Below are positions 18,167 to 26,282 of a stretch of 64,000 nt of DNA, in pieces. Where the stretch lies: the NCBI GenBank assembly GCA_949297215.1, contig CASFRV010000001.1:496001-560000 (forward strand), read 5' to 3'. The translations under genes were made by a program, and so were the position numbers. Numbering within the stretch: position 1 is the first letter of the stretch; each line of letters begins with the position of its first letter. The notes below the pieces were generated by a model. The model made no database searches and was not told the DNA's origin. It was given only the letters and a program-made list of their open reading frames with translations. Source of the stretch: an uncultured Bacteroidales bacterium. Lineage in GTDB: Bacteria; Bacteroidota; Bacteroidia; Bacteroidales; Bacteroidaceae.

Positions 18167-19434
18167 AGCTGCTTCACGTGGCCGTCTGGCGTCTTTCGCT
18201 GGTGATGGCCGTCGTTCTTTCGGTATGGGCCTTTTCGTTTTATGCCGCCATGATGGAGGAGGTCGACGACGAAACCGACGATGCGCTGGAAGACTTTGCC
18301 GAGCTCGTCATCATACGCTCGCTTCGTGGCGAACACGTCCCGACAGCTTCCACCGGAAGCAACAATCAATACTTCCAAAGAGAGGTTTCGCCCCAGTATG
18401 CCGCCGCCCACAACACGATCGATTACGAGGACCGGGAAGTTTTCATCAAGGAGAAAGGCGAAACCGAGCCGGCCCGCGTGCTTACGTACATATACCGCAC
18501 GGACGACGGGCGGTATATGGAGCTCGAAGTCTCTGCCCCCCACATCGACAAGGAGGACCTGCGGCGCGCCATTTTCTATTGGTCTGTATTTCTCTATGCA
18601 GCCCTCCTGGTGGTGCTGGTTGTGCTCAACGTATGGATATTCCGCCGCAACATACGGCCGCTTTACGTCCTGCTCGACTGGCTGAAACGCTATCGCCTGG
18701 GGGCACGCAACGAGCCGTTGGTCAACCCGACGAAGATATACGAGTTTCGCCAGCTCAACGAGGCCGCCCGCCGCTACTCGGAGCGCAGCGAAGAGGTCTA
18801 CGAGCAGCAAAAGCAGTTCATAGGCAACGCTTCGCACGAGATGCAGACGCCGCTGGCCGTCTGCCTGAACCGGCTCGACTTGTTGGTCGACGATGAAACC
18901 CTGAGCGAGCGACAGCTTGGCGAGATACTCAAAGTGCGCCGCACGCTCGACAACCTGACCCGTCTGAACCGCTCGCTTCTCTTGCTGTGTAAAATAGACA
19001 ACGGGCAATTCCCGGAGAGCAGCCGTGTTTCGTTCAACGCTTTGCTCAACCATTATCTGCCCGACTATCAGACGGCCTACGCCCACCTGCACATCGGCGT
19101 CAGGCTGCACGAAAGCGGTGTGTTCGAAACCGACATGAACGAGTCGCTGGCCGCCACGCTGCTGACCAACCTGCTGAAAAACGCCTACGTCCACAATGTT
19201 CGCGGGGGCGAGATCGAGATAAACGTCACGTCATCGTCTGTGCGCATCTCCAACACGTCGGACGAAGGCGCGCTCGACCCATCGCTCATCTTCATGCGCT
19301 TTCACCATTCGCGGCGCAGGGAGGGCTCCACCGGCCTGGGGCTTTCGCTCGTGCGGGCCATCTGCCGGCAGTATGGCCTGACGGTGACCTACGCCTACGA
19401 GGCCGACCGCCACGTGTTCGAAGTGCGGCGTTGA
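18163..19434 (+). CDS. Sensor histidine kinase
   Basis: The 423-residue inner-membrane kinase has a first membrane helix at about residues 8-30, a periplasmic sensor region of about 115 residues, and a second helix at about 145-163. A HisKA domain follows with H225 in NASHEMQTPLAV. The ATPase domain has an N box (LLTNLLKNAYVHN) and a G box (STGLGLSLVRAI). It phosphorylates the adjacent response regulator (ATGA overlap). The periplasmic part shows no known sensor fold to me, so the signal is unknown. A strong terminator lies 114 bp downstream. Confidence 0.95.
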   Translation: MKLLHVAVWRLSLVMAVVLSVWAFSFYAAMMEEVDDETDDALEDFAELVIIRSLRGEHVPTASTGSNNQYFQREVSPQYAAAHNTIDYEDREVFIKEKGETEPARVLTYIYRTDDGRYMELEVSAPHIDKEDLRRAIFYWSVFLYAALLVVLVVLNVWIFRRNIRPLYVLLDWLKRYRLGARNEPLVNPTKIYEFRQLNEAARRYSERSEEVYEQQKQFIGNASHEMQTPLAVCLNRLDLLVDDETLSERQLGEILKVRRTLDNLTRLNRSLLLLCKIDNGQFPESSRVSFNALLNHYLPDYQTAYAHLHIGVRLHESGVFETDMNESLAATLLTNLLKNAYVHNVRGGEIEINVTSSSVRISNTSDEGALDPSLIFMRFHHSRRREGSTGLGLSLVRAICRQYGLTVTYAYEADRHVFEVRR

Positions 19435-19547
19435 GGCCTGCGGGTGGCCGCCGGGGCGAGGGTCATGTTGCAAAAAGCTGTTTTGCCCGCGTGTCGCTGC
19501 GTTTTCCTCCCGCCCAATTCCGTTTTGTTGCGTGCAAAAAATGTTTT

Positions 19548-19585
19548 CGTCCCGGCAACGCCGTCTGTTGCCGGGACGTTTTTTT
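19548..19585 (+). terminator. Rho-independent terminator after the histidine kinase
   Basis: A perfect 12-bp stem, CGTCCCGGCAAC with GTTGCCGGGACG, is followed by seven T. It ends the two-component operon. Confidence 0.9.
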
Positions 19586-19656
19586 ATGATGCTCCCTGCA
19601 TGTTGTCAGAGGCGGGGAGAAAATGCGTAAGTGCTTCTACGATAGGATGCCGGATG

Positions 19657-19689
19657 GAAAAAGGCGGCCCGTTTTCGCAACGGGCCGCC
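19657..19689 (-). terminator. Terminator of the candidate small RNA
   Basis: An 11-bp perfect stem (19663-19673 with 19679-19689) has a 5-nt loop; on the minus strand it is followed by TTTTTT. Confidence 0.7.
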
Positions 19690-19750
19690 CTTTAATTCTT
19701 CAATAGGTATTAGTTCTTTAAGGGTAAAAAGATTGTTTATTTGGATAACT
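19657..19750 (-). ncRNA. Candidate small RNA, about 94 nt
   Basis: On the minus strand a promoter-like pair, TTTG (19786-19783) and GACCTTTG (19762-19755), is separated by 20 nt. About 60 nt of AT-rich sequence follows, then a perfect 11-bp hairpin GGCGGCCCGTT / AACGGGCCGCC and a run of T. There is no open frame of note, and the AT-rich body stands out in this GC-rich DNA. It may belong to one of the published Bacteroidales RNA families, but I cannot assign it. The -7 element has G instead of T at its first base. Confidence 0.55.
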
Positions 19751-19754
19751 GATG

Positions 19755-19786
19755 CAAAGGTCGCCTTTTATCCCCCTTAACCCAAA
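19755..19786 (-). promoter_or_regulatory. Promoter of the candidate small RNA
   Basis: Minus strand: TTTG, 20 nt, then GACCTTTG. This is the Bacteroidota promoter layout with one mismatch in the -7 box. Confidence 0.5.
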
Positions 19787-19895
19787 TAAAAAAGTATGTT
19801 GTAAGACATGTTTTCTAAAAAAGCGCGCGATTAATTAAATTTTTTCATCCGCTACCGGCCGTTAAGGTGCCCCCCCTACGTCGTTCCGGCGGTAT

Positions 19896-19937
19896 AAAAA
19901 AGCGGGCGACCCCCTCATTGCAGAGAGGGCCGCCCGG
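19896..19937 (-). terminator. Terminator after the uridine phosphorylase-like gene
   Basis: On the minus strand GGGCGGCCCTC pairs imperfectly with GAGGGGGTCGCCC and is followed by TTTTTT. It starts 13 bp after the gene's stop. Confidence 0.75.
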
Positions 19938-19949
19938 GAAATGACTTTT

Positions 19950-20828
19950 TCAGATGCGTTCCAGCACGGTGGCTATGAGCGTATCGATACTGTTCTTGTA
20001 GTTGGGGTTGGCTTTTCCCGCCACGCGGTTGGCAATGACCATGCAGCAGGTGGCAGCCTTGTGGCCCAAAAGGCGCGAAAGCCCGGCCACAGCGCTGCTC
20101 TCCATCTCATAGTTGGTGATGGCGAGCCCGGCATGGCGGAACGACATGACCTTTTCGTTCTGCCGGGGATCGGCCAAGGGGATGCGCAGCTCGCGGCCTT
20201 GCGGACCGAAGAAGCCGCCGCAGGCTATCGTCACGCCGCGCACCATGTCGTGCTGCGCAATGCGGTCGAGCAGTTCGGCGTCGGCATCGACGATGTAAGG
20301 GTGGGCGATACACTGGTTGCCGCTCCAAGCCATGTGCCGGAGAAAGGCAGCTTCCATCTCGGCGTCGCAGACGCGGTCGCGGCCGGCATAGAAATTGAGC
20401 AGCCCGTCGAAACCAATGCTCTTGACGCTGGCGATAAACGTGCCCTCGGGCGTGTTCGGCTGCAAGCCTCCACAGGTCCCGATGCGCACGATTTCGAGCG
20501 AGCGGAGCTCATCTTTCACTTCGCGTGTGGAAAAATCGATGTTGGCCAGCGCGTCCAGTTCGTTGAGCACAATGTCGATATTGTCGCAGCCAATGCCGGT
20601 GGAAACCACAGTGATGCGCTTGCCGTGGCAGGTGCCCGTGACGGAGCGGAACTCGCGGCTTTCCACCTCACACTCGCGCGAGTCGAAATGGGCGGCTACG
20701 GTTGCCACGCGGCCGGGATCGCCCACGAGGATCACCTTGTCGGCCAGCTGGGCCGGTTGCAAATGCAGGTGAAAAACGCTTCCGTCGGAGTTGATAATCA
20801 ACTCGGAGTCTTCAAATTTCTTCTTCAT
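19950..20828 (-). CDS. Nucleoside phosphorylase, uridine phosphorylase-like
   Basis: The 292-residue protein belongs to the PNP/UDP family, which splits nucleosides with phosphate into base and ribose 1-phosphate for salvage. The phosphate-binding VGDPGRVATVA is at about residue 35, VVSTGIGCDNIDIVLNEL at about 75, RIGTCGGLQ at about 115, and NYEMESSAVAGLSRLLGH near residue 240 is the ribose-binding and uridine-group signature. It is somewhat longer than enterobacterial Udp. It lies 40 bp downstream of the PD40-like gene on the same strand and may be read from the same promoter. Uridine is the likeliest substrate. Confidence 0.88.
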   Translation of the reverse strand: MKKKFEDSELIINSDGSVFHLHLQPAQLADKVILVGDPGRVATVAAHFDSRECEVESREFRSVTGTCHGKRITVVSTGIGCDNIDIVLNELDALANIDFSTREVKDELRSLEIVRIGTCGGLQPNTPEGTFIASVKSIGFDGLLNFYAGRDRVCDAEMEAAFLRHMAWSGNQCIAHPYIVDADAELLDRIAQHDMVRGVTIACGGFFGPQGRELRIPLADPRQNEKVMSFRHAGLAITNYEMESSAVAGLSRLLGHKAATCCMVIANRVAGKANPNYKNSIDTLIATVLERI

Positions 20829-20868
20829 GGTTCTGATGAGCTTTATGTGATGTGTGTCGGCCAGAGGG

Positions 20869-22119
20869 TCATTTCAGCTCGGCTTCGCGCATGCTTTTGG
20901 CCAGCCGGCCGACCGATTGTTCGAGCGTGGCGACGTCGCGCTCCATCTGGAAAATCTCTTTCTTCAGCGATGCGTCGCGGCGCGTGCCATATTGCCGCCG
21001 CATGGCGTCGAGCTGGGCCTGCATGTTGCGCAGTTGCGTGGCTCCTTTGAGCCATTGTGCCGCCAGCTTGCGGGCAGCTTCCTTTTTAAATTGGGAAAGA
21101 TGGGTGTAGACCGTGCGGTCGTTGATGACGAAGCGCGTCTGGCGTCCGTCGGAGGCCTGCTCGTCGGTGAGCACGTCGGCCAGGCGCTTCCGGGCGGCTG
21201 CCACATAGTTGCGGTTGGCCTGTGTGGAGGCAATCGAGGCGATGCGCGCCGCGTTGCGTACGTATTCGTCGCCTACGGCCGTGATGTCATATACCTCGCG
21301 GCTCTCGTTAGGAACGAAGGAATAGATGCACACTTTGTCGGCCGGCTGGTTACGGTCGGTGGCAAACCACCCAAGGCCCGTAGCCTCGTCGATAACGTAC
21401 AGATAGTCGTTGGCAGGCGAGTTGAAGGGCATGCCGATGTTTTCGGGCCGCACAAACTCGTCGTTGTCCGAGTTGTAGCGCGTTACGAATATGTCGAAAC
21501 CGCCGAGACTCTCGGGCCCCTGAGCTGCGTAATAGAGCGTGACGCCGTCGGCCATGACAAAGGGGTAGGCCTCGCTCGTGCCGGCCTGGCCGATGCCCTT
21601 CAAAGGTTCGGGACGGCTCCACTCATCGCCCCAGCGGTTGGAGAGATAAAGCCTGCCGGCCCCGCTGCTGTCGGGGAGAGCCATGTAGGCCTTATCGCCC
21701 AGCTCGTTGACGTAGCAGAGGCCGTCGGTGGCGCTGCCCGGCGCGCAGAAGCCCGGCAGCAGGTGGCTGAGCAGACCGATTGCTCCCGTTTCGCGGCTCA
21801 GGCGGTAGGCTGAAAGAAACGTTTCACGGCTCACGACGGTGCTGTCCACGAAGACAACTTTCTCCGTCCCGAAGAGCATTTCGCTACCCTTGCGGGCCTG
21901 CTCGAGCAGCTCTTCGAGCGCCGACGTATCCAGCTTTTTCCGCTTGGCCTGCGTCATTTGTTTTTCGATAAGCTCGGAGGCTTCGTCAAAACAATAGGCG
22001 TTCAGCAGTTTTTCAGCTTCGGGGGAAGGTTCGGCCAGCTTCGGCTGGGCAAAAGCTCCCGGGCAGAGGAGCATGAAAAGGGCGCAGAAAAGGCCTGAGA
22101 GTCTACATTTTTGCTGCAT
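20869..22119 (-). CDS. Secreted PD40 / beta-propeller-like protein with C-terminal coiled coil
   Basis: The 416-residue product starts with a signal peptide (cleavage near GAFAQ). A helical stretch (about 30-90) is followed by repeats such as GRLYLSNRWGDEW, VTLYYAAQGPESLGGFDIFV and YVIDEATGLGWFATDR, which resemble the PD40 strands of periplasmic propellers. The last 70 residues are charged and heptad-like (QLDAMRRQYG, FQMERDVATLEQSV), a probable coiled coil. I do not recognise an exact family. It is divergent from the LysM gene with back-to-back -7 elements, so an envelope role is plausible but inferred. Confidence 0.6.
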   Translation of the reverse strand: MQQKCRLSGLFCALFMLLCPGAFAQPKLAEPSPEAEKLLNAYCFDEASELIEKQMTQAKRKKLDTSALEELLEQARKGSEMLFGTEKVVFVDSTVVSRETFLSAYRLSRETGAIGLLSHLLPGFCAPGSATDGLCYVNELGDKAYMALPDSSGAGRLYLSNRWGDEWSRPEPLKGIGQAGTSEAYPFVMADGVTLYYAAQGPESLGGFDIFVTRYNSDNDEFVRPENIGMPFNSPANDYLYVIDEATGLGWFATDRNQPADKVCIYSFVPNESREVYDITAVGDEYVRNAARIASIASTQANRNYVAAARKRLADVLTDEQASDGRQTRFVINDRTVYTHLSQFKKEAARKLAAQWLKGATQLRNMQAQLDAMRRQYGTRRDASLKKEIFQMERDVATLEQSVGRLAKSMREAELK

Positions 22120-22142
22120 ATCTGAATGAACTGATTTTCGGT

Positions 22143-22150
22143 CAAAATTA
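22143..22150 (-). promoter_or_regulatory. Promoter -7 element (TAATTTTG) for the PD40-like gene
   Basis: On the minus strand TAATTTTG lies 24 bp before the ATG at 22119. Confidence 0.6.
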
Positions 22151-22193
22151 CGGAAATCTTTTGAATATCTCCGTGTAGTCGGTAGTTTTTGTG

Positions 22194-22201
22194 TACTTTT
22201 G
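22194..22201 (+). promoter_or_regulatory. Promoter -7 element (TACTTTTG) for the LysM gene
   Basis: TACTTTTG lies 26 bp before the ATG at 22227 and is divergent to the element at 22143-22150. Confidence 0.6.
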
Positions 22202-22226
22202 CGCAGGTTACATACGAAAAGATTTT

Positions 22227-23783
22227 ATGAATAAACATATCTCGCGCCTCAGCAAATGGTGTCTTGCGGGATGTCTGGCGGTGCTTGCGGGGGGCGGTGT
22301 GCCCCGGGCAAGCGCGCAGGGTGTGGCGGGCCGCCATACCGTGCAGGCCGGCGAAACGCTTTACCGCATATCCCGCGCGTATGGCGTGGCGGTGGAGGAC
22401 ATCGTCAAGGCCAACCCGGGGCTGACGGCCGAAAGCTTGAAGAAAGGCAGCACGATCGTCATTCCGGGCGTTGCCCGAAGCGGAGAGACGCAAGCCGGCG
22501 GCCGGCCGGCCATCAGGACCACGCACGTGGTGAAGGCAAAGGAAACGCTGTGGGGCATTTCGCACGAATATGGCATTACGCTCGACGAGCTCGTGCAGGC
22601 CAATCCCGAGATGATGGTGGCCGGATACGAGCTGAAGACGGGTAGCAAGGTGCTCATTCCCTATACGTCGCAGAAAAGCGAGGGCCGCTCGCCCATGACG
22701 CCGGTGGTCGCTTCGCCCCGGGAGCTGACGACGGTGAACGTGGCCGTACTGATGCCGCTGAAATCGGCCGGAAGCGAGGGGAGCAGATGCCTGGAATATT
22801 ATCGGGGCGTTCTCATGGCTGTGGAGCAGCTGAAAAACGCGGGAAAGAACGTGAACGTCTTTGCTTACGACGAGGAGCCCACAGGAACCACGTTGCCCGG
22901 GGCTTTGGACAAGATCAAAGCAGCCGGTGCGGAGCTTATCGTGGGACCTGTGTATCCGCAACACTTTGCAACGGTGGCCGATTTTGCCCGGCGCGAGGGC
23001 GTCAACGTGCTTGTTCCGTTTTCGTCGAAGGTGGCGCAGGTGGAGACCTGCACACGTATATATATGATGAACGCTCCCGACAAGTATAAGCATACGTATG
23101 CGGCCGATCTCTTTATGCATACGTTTGCCAAGGGAGACAAAATCATCTTCCTGCGGTCGGCCGGCGGCAACGAACGGGCGTTTTGCGAGTACCTGAAAAC
23201 GCGTCTGGCCGCGGTGGGGTATGAAACGTGCAGCCTGCCGGCAACGTTCGACAACGCACAGCTGAAGGGGCTTCTCTCGCCTTCGCAACGGGCCGTGCTC
23301 GTGCCGGACGACTGCTCGAAAGCCACGCTGGAAGCGTTGTTGCCCAGGCTGCGTGCGTTCAAGGACCTTTATCCCGGGTTTCAGACGGCCTTGTTCGGCT
23401 ATCCCGAATGGCAGACGTATGTATCGGCCCACCAGGACGATTTTTTCAGAGCCAATACGTATTTATTCACCAACTTCTATTACAACGTCTACGACCAGGC
23501 CACGCGCACCTTCGAGGATCGGTATCGTGCCTGGTTCCGCACGTCGCTCATCGACACGTATCCCCGAATGGCCCTGCTGGGATACGACAGCGGCTTGTAC
23601 ATGATGAAAGGTATACTGACTTATGGTGCCGATTTCGCGGGTCAGGATGTTCCCATCGTGCCCCGTCAGAGCGATATGCACTTTGAAAAGGCCGGTGCGG
23701 ACGGAGGATATGTCAATTCGAGCATTTGGTTCATCCATTACAAGCCCGACAAATCGATTGAGCGCTTGGAAATAAAACATTGA
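22227..23783 (+). CDS. LysM-repeat protein with periplasmic-binding-like domain
   Basis: The product is 518 residues from the ATG at 22227, chosen because MNKHISRLSKWCLAGCLAVL is a good signal peptide (cleavage near ASAQ). Two LysM peptidoglycan-binding repeats follow: HTVQAGETLYRISRAYGV at about residue 37 and HVVKAKETLWGISHEYGI at about 100. From about residue 170 the protein resembles type 1 periplasmic-binding (amino-acid receptor) folds: VAVLMPLKSAG, RGVLMAVEQL, and ELIVGPVYPQHF. The combination suggests a wall-anchored receptor or scaffold in the periplasm. No transporter permease for such a receptor is next to it; an outer-membrane barrel gene follows after 10 bp. Confidence 0.8.
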   Translation: MNKHISRLSKWCLAGCLAVLAGGGVPRASAQGVAGRHTVQAGETLYRISRAYGVAVEDIVKANPGLTAESLKKGSTIVIPGVARSGETQAGGRPAIRTTHVVKAKETLWGISHEYGITLDELVQANPEMMVAGYELKTGSKVLIPYTSQKSEGRSPMTPVVASPRELTTVNVAVLMPLKSAGSEGSRCLEYYRGVLMAVEQLKNAGKNVNVFAYDEEPTGTTLPGALDKIKAAGAELIVGPVYPQHFATVADFARREGVNVLVPFSSKVAQVETCTRIYMMNAPDKYKHTYAADLFMHTFAKGDKIIFLRSAGGNERAFCEYLKTRLAAVGYETCSLPATFDNAQLKGLLSPSQRAVLVPDDCSKATLEALLPRLRAFKDLYPGFQTALFGYPEWQTYVSAHQDDFFRANTYLFTNFYYNVYDQATRTFEDRYRAWFRTSLIDTYPRMALLGYDSGLYMMKGILTYGADFAGQDVPIVPRQSDMHFEKAGADGGYVNSSIWFIHYKPDKSIERLEIKH

Positions 23784-23793
23784 AACGGCTGAA

Positions 23794-24537
23794 ATGAGAA
23801 GAATAAATGTGCGAACGGCATTGCTGACGGCCGCAACGTTTCTGGCTTTGGGGGCAAAAGCCCAGATCGGAGCTCCGCGCGACGAAATAGCCGTGGGCAT
23901 CAACGGCGGCATGAGCTTTAACCGCGTGACGTTCGACCCGACGATATTGCAGAAAATGCACATGGGGCCGACGTTCGGCCTGACGTTCAGATACACGTGT
24001 GAGAAATATTTTTCAGCCGTCTGCGCGTTGCAGATCGAGCTGAATTACGCACAGCTTGGCTGGAAAGAAAGCATCGAGGACGGGCAAAACAACCTGCTCC
24101 CCGACCGTTACGAGCGCCACCTGAACTATATCCAGCTACCCTTTATGGCGCGGCTGGGATGGGGGCGCGAGGTGCGCGGCCTGATGGGCTATGTGATAGC
24201 CGGTCCGCAGGTGGGCTTCTGCTTCGGAGAGAAATCGGAGCGGAGCGCCGAGTGGACCGAGGTGAGGCCCGGGGTGCCCGACCGCCCGAACGGGATGTAT
24301 GCGCAATACAGCATGCCGCTGGAACGCAAGTTCGACTATGGCATCACGGGCGGTCTGGGAGTTGAGCTGCACACGAAGGTGGGCCATTTTATGGTGGAAG
24401 GACGCTACTATTATGGCCTGTCGGATTTGTTCGGCAATTCGAAAAGCGACGTTTTCTCGCGGTCGAACAACGGTACGATAACGGCAAAAGTCACCTACCT
24501 CTTTAATGTGCGCTCCGACAAGACACCACGTAAATAG
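23794..24537 (+). CDS. Outer-membrane beta-barrel protein (PorT-like family)
   Basis: The 247-residue protein has a signal peptide (cleavage after GAKAQ) and about eight amphipathic beta strands ending in TAKVTYLFNV, as in the Bacteroidota outer-membrane barrel domain (OMP_b-brl_2). GINGGMSFNRVTFDP at the N-terminus and MGPTFGLTFRY are characteristic. The same broad family includes the type IX protein PorT, but I do not see enough to call it that. It lies 10 bp after the LysM gene and 37 bp before mlaE, which makes an envelope-gene cluster. Confidence 0.75.
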   Translation: MRRINVRTALLTAATFLALGAKAQIGAPRDEIAVGINGGMSFNRVTFDPTILQKMHMGPTFGLTFRYTCEKYFSAVCALQIELNYAQLGWKESIEDGQNNLLPDRYERHLNYIQLPFMARLGWGREVRGLMGYVIAGPQVGFCFGEKSERSAEWTEVRPGVPDRPNGMYAQYSMPLERKFDYGITGGLGVELHTKVGHFMVEGRYYYGLSDLFGNSKSDVFSRSNNGTITAKVTYLFNVRSDKTPRK

Positions 24538-24574
24538 CAGAACGGAAGAACATGAACCATTAAAGGAATAAACC

Positions 24575-25324
24575 ATGATAATACACTCATATCTAACCTC
24601 TTTTGGCAAGTATGTACAGCTGATGGGCCGCACCTTTTCGCGCCCGGAGCGGTTCAGAATGTTTTTTAAACAGTATGTCAAGGAAATGGCTCAGCTGGGC
24701 GTCGATTCGATAGGCATCGTGCTGCTCATCTCTTTCTTTATCGGCGCCGTAATCTGCATACAGATAAAACTGAACATCCAAAGCGCGTGGATGCCCCATT
24801 GGACGTCGGGATACGTGACGCGGGAAATCATGCTCTTGGAGTTTTCTTCGTCCATCATGTGTCTTATCCTGTCGGGAAAGGTGGGCTCAAACATCGCTTC
24901 GGAGCTGGGCACCATGCGCACCACGCAGCAGATAGACGCATTGGAGATAATGGGCGTCAACTCCGCTTCGTTTCTGATACTGCCGAAGATTCTGGGACTT
25001 GTCACGATGATACCGTTGCTCGTTGTGTTCAGCACGGTGAGCGGCGTGGTGGGGGCTTATGCAACGGCCTATATCGGAGGCATTATCACGCCGAGCGACC
25101 TGACGGCCGGCATGCAGCACGACTTTACGCAGTGGTTCCTGTGGATGGGCATCATTAAGTCGTTGTTTTTCGCGTTTATCATTGCAAGTGTCTCCTCGTT
25201 TTATGGTTATACGGTGGAAGGCGGCTCGATTAACGTGGGAAAAGCCAGTACGAATGCCGTTGTTTCGAGCAGTATGCTCATCTTGTTTTCAGATATGTTC
25301 CTGACCCAATTACTTTCGGCATGA
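24575..25324 (+). CDS. mlaE: MlaE-type ABC transporter permease
   Basis: The 249-residue inner-membrane permease belongs to the Mla phospholipid transport system. It has five to six helices and the conserved MlaE segment SGKVGSNIASELGTMRTTQQIDALEIMGVN (about residues 100-130), which couples to the ATPase. The stop overlaps the mlaF start (ATGA). No MlaD (MCE) gene is within this window, so it must lie elsewhere if the transporter is complete. Confidence 0.93.
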   Translation: MIIHSYLTSFGKYVQLMGRTFSRPERFRMFFKQYVKEMAQLGVDSIGIVLLISFFIGAVICIQIKLNIQSAWMPHWTSGYVTREIMLLEFSSSIMCLILSGKVGSNIASELGTMRTTQQIDALEIMGVNSASFLILPKILGLVTMIPLLVVFSTVSGVVGAYATAYIGGIITPSDLTAGMQHDFTQWFLWMGIIKSLFFAFIIASVSSFYGYTVEGGSINVGKASTNAVVSSSMLILFSDMFLTQLLSA

Positions 25325-26097
25325 TAGAAATAAAAAATCTCTGTAAATCGTTCGGCTCGAAGCAGGTGCTGAAGAACATAAGCTCGGTTTTCGAGAACGG
25401 CAAGACAAATCTAATCATCGGCCAGAGCGGTTCGGGAAAAACGGTCCTCATGAATTGTCTGGTCGGACTGCTTGAACCCACTACGGGCGAGGTGCTGTAT
25501 GACGACCGCAACTTCGTATCGATGAGCAAGAAGGAACGAACGCTGTTGCGTCGCGAAATGGGTATGATTTTTCAGGGAGCAGCGCTCTTCGACTCCATGA
25601 CAGTGATGGAAAATGTCATGTTTCCGCTCGATATGTTCTCGCCCGGCACCCTTCGCGACAGACGTAAGCGGGCCCTTTTCTGTCTGGATCGCGTTAACCT
25701 GACCGATGCCATCGACAAATATCCCGGAGAAATTTCCGGCGGAATGCAAAAGCGTGTAGCCATCGCACGGGCCATAGCGATGAACCCGCAATATCTGTTT
25801 TGCGACGAACCCAATTCGGGTCTCGACCCGAAAACGTCGCTTGTCATCGATCAACTGATACACGAGATCACACAAGAATTTAATACGACTACCATTATCA
25901 ATACCCACGACATGAATTCGGTCATGGGGATAGGGGAGCACATCCTTTTCATCCATCAAGGAAAGAACGAATGGGAGGGAACGAAAGATGAGGTGATGAC
26001 AGCCGGAAACGAGCAGCTCAACAGCTTTATTTTTGCATCCGACCTGTTCAGAAAAGTGAAGAATGCAGAGTTGAACAATGTGCGGGAGCAAAAATAA
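25321..26097 (+). CDS. mlaF: MlaF-type ABC transporter ATP-binding protein
   Basis: The 258-residue ATPase energises MlaE. Walker A is GQSGSGKTVL (about residue 37), the ABC signature ISGGMQKRVAIARA (about 138), Walker B YLFCDEPNSGLDP (about 160), and the H-loop is NTHDMNSV. EPNSGLDP in place of the more common EPTSGLDP is a small variant. It overlaps mlaE by 4 bp. A hairpin at 26128-26180 closes the unit. Confidence 0.95.
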   Translation: MIEIKNLCKSFGSKQVLKNISSVFENGKTNLIIGQSGSGKTVLMNCLVGLLEPTTGEVLYDDRNFVSMSKKERTLLRREMGMIFQGAALFDSMTVMENVMFPLDMFSPGTLRDRRKRALFCLDRVNLTDAIDKYPGEISGGMQKRVAIARAIAMNPQYLFCDEPNSGLDPKTSLVIDQLIHEITQEFNTTTIINTHDMNSVMGIGEHILFIHQGKNEWEGTKDEVMTAGNEQLNSFIFASDLFRKVKNAELNNVREQK

Positions 26098-26127
26098 ACA
26101 GCTCGCTTGAACGCTGACACAGACGGC

Positions 26128-26180
26128 AAGCGGCCGGAGCTCTTCATAGGCGTGAAGCAGGAACGAACCGGCCGCTTATT
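26128..26180 (+). terminator. Hairpin terminator after mlaF
   Basis: AAGCGGCCGG (26128-26137) pairs perfectly with CCGGCCGCTT (26168-26177) across a 30-nt loop and is followed by a weak T-rich tail. Confidence 0.6.
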
Positions 26181-26216
26181 TAGCGAAATTTAAATACGGG
26201 GCTCGCAGGAAAACTT

Positions 26217-26224
26217 TAATTTTG
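26217..26224 (+). promoter_or_regulatory. Promoter -7 element (TAATTTTG) for the moxR-bat operon
   Basis: TAATTTTG matches TAnnTTTG, 58 bp before the moxR ATG. No other such element was seen between the bat genes, whose gaps are short. Confidence 0.6.
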
Positions 26225-26282
26225 CAGCCGTGAAAAATCTATATGCCTAACAGAAAGAACGCAGAGAAAAAAGGATAGAACG

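Noticed and set aside
23794..24537. Calling the barrel gene PorT of the type IX system
   Set aside because: It shares only the broad outer-membrane barrel family and lies far from porU/porV; PorT-specific residues were not recognised.
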